Positions 62,159 through 64,000 of a stretch of 64,000 nucleotides of DNA are shown one piece after another. A program made the position numbers and the translations under genes. Position 1 is the stretch's first letter. The number at the start of each line of letters is the position of its first letter. The notes under the pieces are model-generated. The model had not been told where the DNA came from. It worked only from the letters and a program-made list of their open reading frames with translations, and did no database searches. Source of the DNA: Actinomadura opuntiae (GTDB lineage Bacteria; Actinomycetota; Actinomycetes; Streptosporangiales; Streptosporangiaceae); contig NZ_JASNWF010000033.1 of NCBI RefSeq assembly GCF_030283205.1, positions 20,278 through 84,277 on the forward strand, given 5' to 3'.

Positions 62159-63604
62159 TCAGCCGGCGAGGTGCTCCAGCGAACGCAGCGGCACCGGTAG
62201 CCACGACGGCCGGTTGCGCGCCTCGTAGCGGATCTCGTAGACCGCCTTGTCGAACTCGAACGCCCGCACCAGCGCCGCGTGCGCGGCCGGATCGGGGCCG
62301 CCCGCCGCCGCGTACCCGGCGCAGAACGCGGCCCGGTTGCGCTCCGCCCACGCGCGGGCGCGCAGCTCCAGCACCTCCGCCGCCTCGGGCGCGAGGCCGG
62401 CGTCCGCGATGAGCAGGAACCGCGCCGCGTACTCGAACGAGCGCAGCATCCCGGCGACGTCGCGCAGCGGATGCGCGGGCGCGCGCCGCTCGGCGGCCGG
62501 GCGGGCCGGCTCGCCCTCGAAGTCCAGCAGCACCCAACCGGTGTCGGTGCGCAGCACCTGGCCGAGGTGGTAGTCGCCGTGCACCCGCTGGAACGGCAGC
62601 TCCCCGGCCGACGCGGCCACCTCGTCGAACACCGCACGGATCGCGGGCGCGTGCGGGCGCAGCTCCGGGACGGCGGCGGCGACCGCGTCGAGCTGGTCGT
62701 GCATCCCGGCGACCAGCTCGCGCAGCCGCTCGGGCGGCGCGGTCGTCACCCCGAACGCGCGGCCGAGGTCGCGGTGCACCTGCGCGGTCGCGGCGCCGAG
62801 CCGCTCGGCCTCGGCGGCGAAGTCGCCGCCCGCCTCGCCCGCGTCGTCCGCCGTGAACGCCACCGGCGGGCCGGGCGGGACGGGCTGGGCGAACCAGTCG
62901 CGCACGCTGGTGAGCGCCAGCTGCCAGCCGTCGGTGGCGCTGCGCAGGAACTCCGACAGCAGCGCCAGCGTGATGGGCTCGCCGTCCCCGCCGTCCCCGC
63001 CGGGCGCCAGCTCGATCCAGCCGTGCACGGCCGGGACGTGCTCGCAGCCGGCGCGGGTCAGCGCGAGGTTGACCTCCAGGTCGGGGTTCACGCCGGGGGA
63101 GAGCCGGCGGAACAGCTTGCACATGTACGCGTCGCCGAAGACCAGCGAGGTGTTGCTCTGCTCGGCGGTGGACGGCGTGCCGTCCAGGTCGGTGCGGACG
63201 CCGGTGCCGGGCGCGCGGTGGAACCGCAGCGGCCCGATGACCGACTCGCCCGCCATGTGGGCGAGCAGCGGGCGGGTCAGCTCGGGGTCGTGGGCGGCGT
63301 CGTAGGCGTGCCCGGTGATCCCTGTCGTTCCGGACAGCAGGCCGATCTCGTGCGACCGCAGCCGCTCGGGCAGCTCGCGGCGGACGCCGAGGAGCAGCTG
63401 GTAGTGCTCGGTGACGCCGTGCTGGCGGACGTCGAGGACCAGGTGGTGCAGGCCCGGGTCGCCGGTCTGCAGCTCGGTGGCGGTGCCGATGGACAGCTCC
63501 TCGATCGGGCTGTCCTTGCCGCCGAACCAGCGCTGCCGGGGCAGCCAGCCGGCGAGCAGCCGGACCAGGGACGGGTCGCCGGCCCGTCCCGGACCGCCGG
63601 CCAC
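62159..63604 (-). CDS. mak: Maltokinase
   Basis: 481 residues. Phosphorylates maltose (from TreS) to maltose-1-phosphate, the substrate for GlgE. Eukaryotic-like aminoglycoside-kinase fold: catalytic segment RVHGDYHLGQVLRTDTGWVLLDFEGEP; N-terminal LAGWLPRQRWFGGKDSPIEEL typical of Pep2/Mak. GTG 63604 lies three bases from the treS stop. Confidence 0.93.
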   Translation of the reverse strand: MAGGPGRAGDPSLVRLLAGWLPRQRWFGGKDSPIEELSIGTATELQTGDPGLHHLVLDVRQHGVTEHYQLLLGVRRELPERLRSHEIGLLSGTTGITGHAYDAAHDPELTRPLLAHMAGESVIGPLRFHRAPGTGVRTDLDGTPSTAEQSNTSLVFGDAYMCKLFRRLSPGVNPDLEVNLALTRAGCEHVPAVHGWIELAPGGDGGDGEPITLALLSEFLRSATDGWQLALTSVRDWFAQPVPPGPPVAFTADDAGEAGGDFAAEAERLGAATAQVHRDLGRAFGVTTAPPERLRELVAGMHDQLDAVAAAVPELRPHAPAIRAVFDEVAASAGELPFQRVHGDYHLGQVLRTDTGWVLLDFEGEPARPAAERRAPAHPLRDVAGMLRSFEYAARFLLIADAGLAPEAAEVLELRARAWAERNRAAFCAGYAAAGGPDPAAHAALVRAFEFDKAVYEIRYEARNRPSWLPVPLRSLEHLAG

Positions 63605-63606
63605 GG

Positions 63607-64000
63607 CTACATCACCCCTTCGCGGTCCGGGTCATCGGGCGGCGGCGGAAGCAGGAACCAGTAGAAGCCGTGGCCGGGGAGGGTGAGCAGGTAGGGCAGT
63701 TCGCCGATGGCGGGGAACTGCACGCCGCCCATGCACTCGATCGGCGTCGAGCCGCGGAACCGCCGCAGGTCCAGCTCCACGGGCTGCGGGAACCGCGACA
63801 GGTTGTTCACGCACAGCACCGTGTCCGCGCCGCCCCACTGGTTGGCGTCCGCGCCGTTGATCTCGCGGGTGAAGGCCAGGACGGAGGGGTTGGAGGCGGA
63901 GAGTTCGACGTAGGAGCCGACGCCGAAGACGGGGTGGCGTTGCCGGATCTCGATCATTTTGCGGGTCCAGTGCAGGAGGGATCCGGGGTTGTTGACCTGG
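63607..64000 (-). CDS. treS: Trehalose synthase/maltose glucosyltransferase, C-terminal part
   Basis: The frame is open to the window edge. VNNPGSLLHWTRKMIEIRQRHPVFGVGSYVELSASNPSVLAFTRE, split here as LLHWTRKMIEIRQRHPVFG, is the C-terminal region of TreS, which interconverts trehalose and maltose. Only the last ~130 residues are included; the catalytic domain lies beyond the window. Followed by mak, as in the GlgE pathway. Confidence 0.9.
   Translation of the reverse strand, partial: QVNNPGSLLHWTRKMIEIRQRHPVFGVGSYVELSASNPSVLAFTREINGADANQWGGADTVLCVNNLSRFPQPVELDLRRFRGSTPIECMGGVQFPAIGELPYLLTLPGHGFYWFLLPPPPDDPDREGVM

Overview
The window is high-GC DNA (about 70%, strong G/C third-position bias, many GTG/TTG starts, tight ATGA/TGATG overlaps) from an actinobacterium. 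The combination of an igr-type steroid side-chain locus, egtABCD, a PopR/ClpP pair, the GlgE-pathway genes, a HutF-type hut operon and DUF397 proteins fits a Thermomonosporaceae/Actinomadura-like genome. That assignment is inferred from gene content; no rRNA is present.

Layout. 0-4 kb: 3' end of an allantoicase gene, an Rpn-like nuclease-family protein, a gene-free stretch, a DUF397 protein and an ECF sigma factor with its membrane partner. 4-9.7 kb: KstR-like TetR repressor divergent from a four-gene cholesterol side-chain operon (two acyl-CoA dehydrogenases, a fused ChsH2-ChsH1 hydratase, Ltp2 aldolase), with a KstR-like palindrome between them. 9.8-11.8 kb: small unknown protein, two ClpP paralogues (the second without its catalytic Ser) and a PopR/ClgR-like regulator ending in ALAA. 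11.9-18.1 kb: glutamate decarboxylase, TetR/MFS exporter pair, rhomboid-like protein and a sigma-like protein fused to a membrane anchor. 18.4-22.7 kb: egtABCD, without egtE. 22.8-26.1 kb: lipoprotein SGNH hydrolase, acyltransferase 3 and a polytopic membrane protein.

26.2-33.0 kb is the most intriguing part: a cysteine-dioxygenase-family cupin and a LacI regulator diverge from three tandem operator-like palindromes. These are followed by a histidine ammonia-lyase paralogue whose MIO tripeptide is Gly-Thr-Gly, divergent from a complete OpuC/ProU-type quaternary-amine ABC importer. A plausible reading is uptake and beta-elimination of a histidine betaine such as ergothioneine or hercynine; this is a hypothesis.

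33-45 kb carries a small hydrophobic protein, a LuxR/NB-ARC-type regulator, a second cupin, PPOX and esterase genes, and a patchy accessory stretch: HxlR/methyltransferase, Imm5-like immunity protein, RibD-like reductase, transposase remnant, GT1 glycosyltransferase, DUF397 remnant and an odd class I tRNA with a UAA anticodon. 44.3-52.1 kb is a complete histidine utilisation operon (hutH, hutU, M20 amidohydrolase, hutF, hutI) behind an IclR regulator. 52-58.3 kb has a ferritin-like protein, flavin reductase, SppA, thioesterase, Ser/Thr kinase, Nudix-NYN fusion and an ACT-domain protein. 58.4-64 kb holds glgB, a small protein, a GntR regulator, mak and the 3' end of treS: the trehalose to maltose-1-phosphate to glucan (GlgE) pathway.
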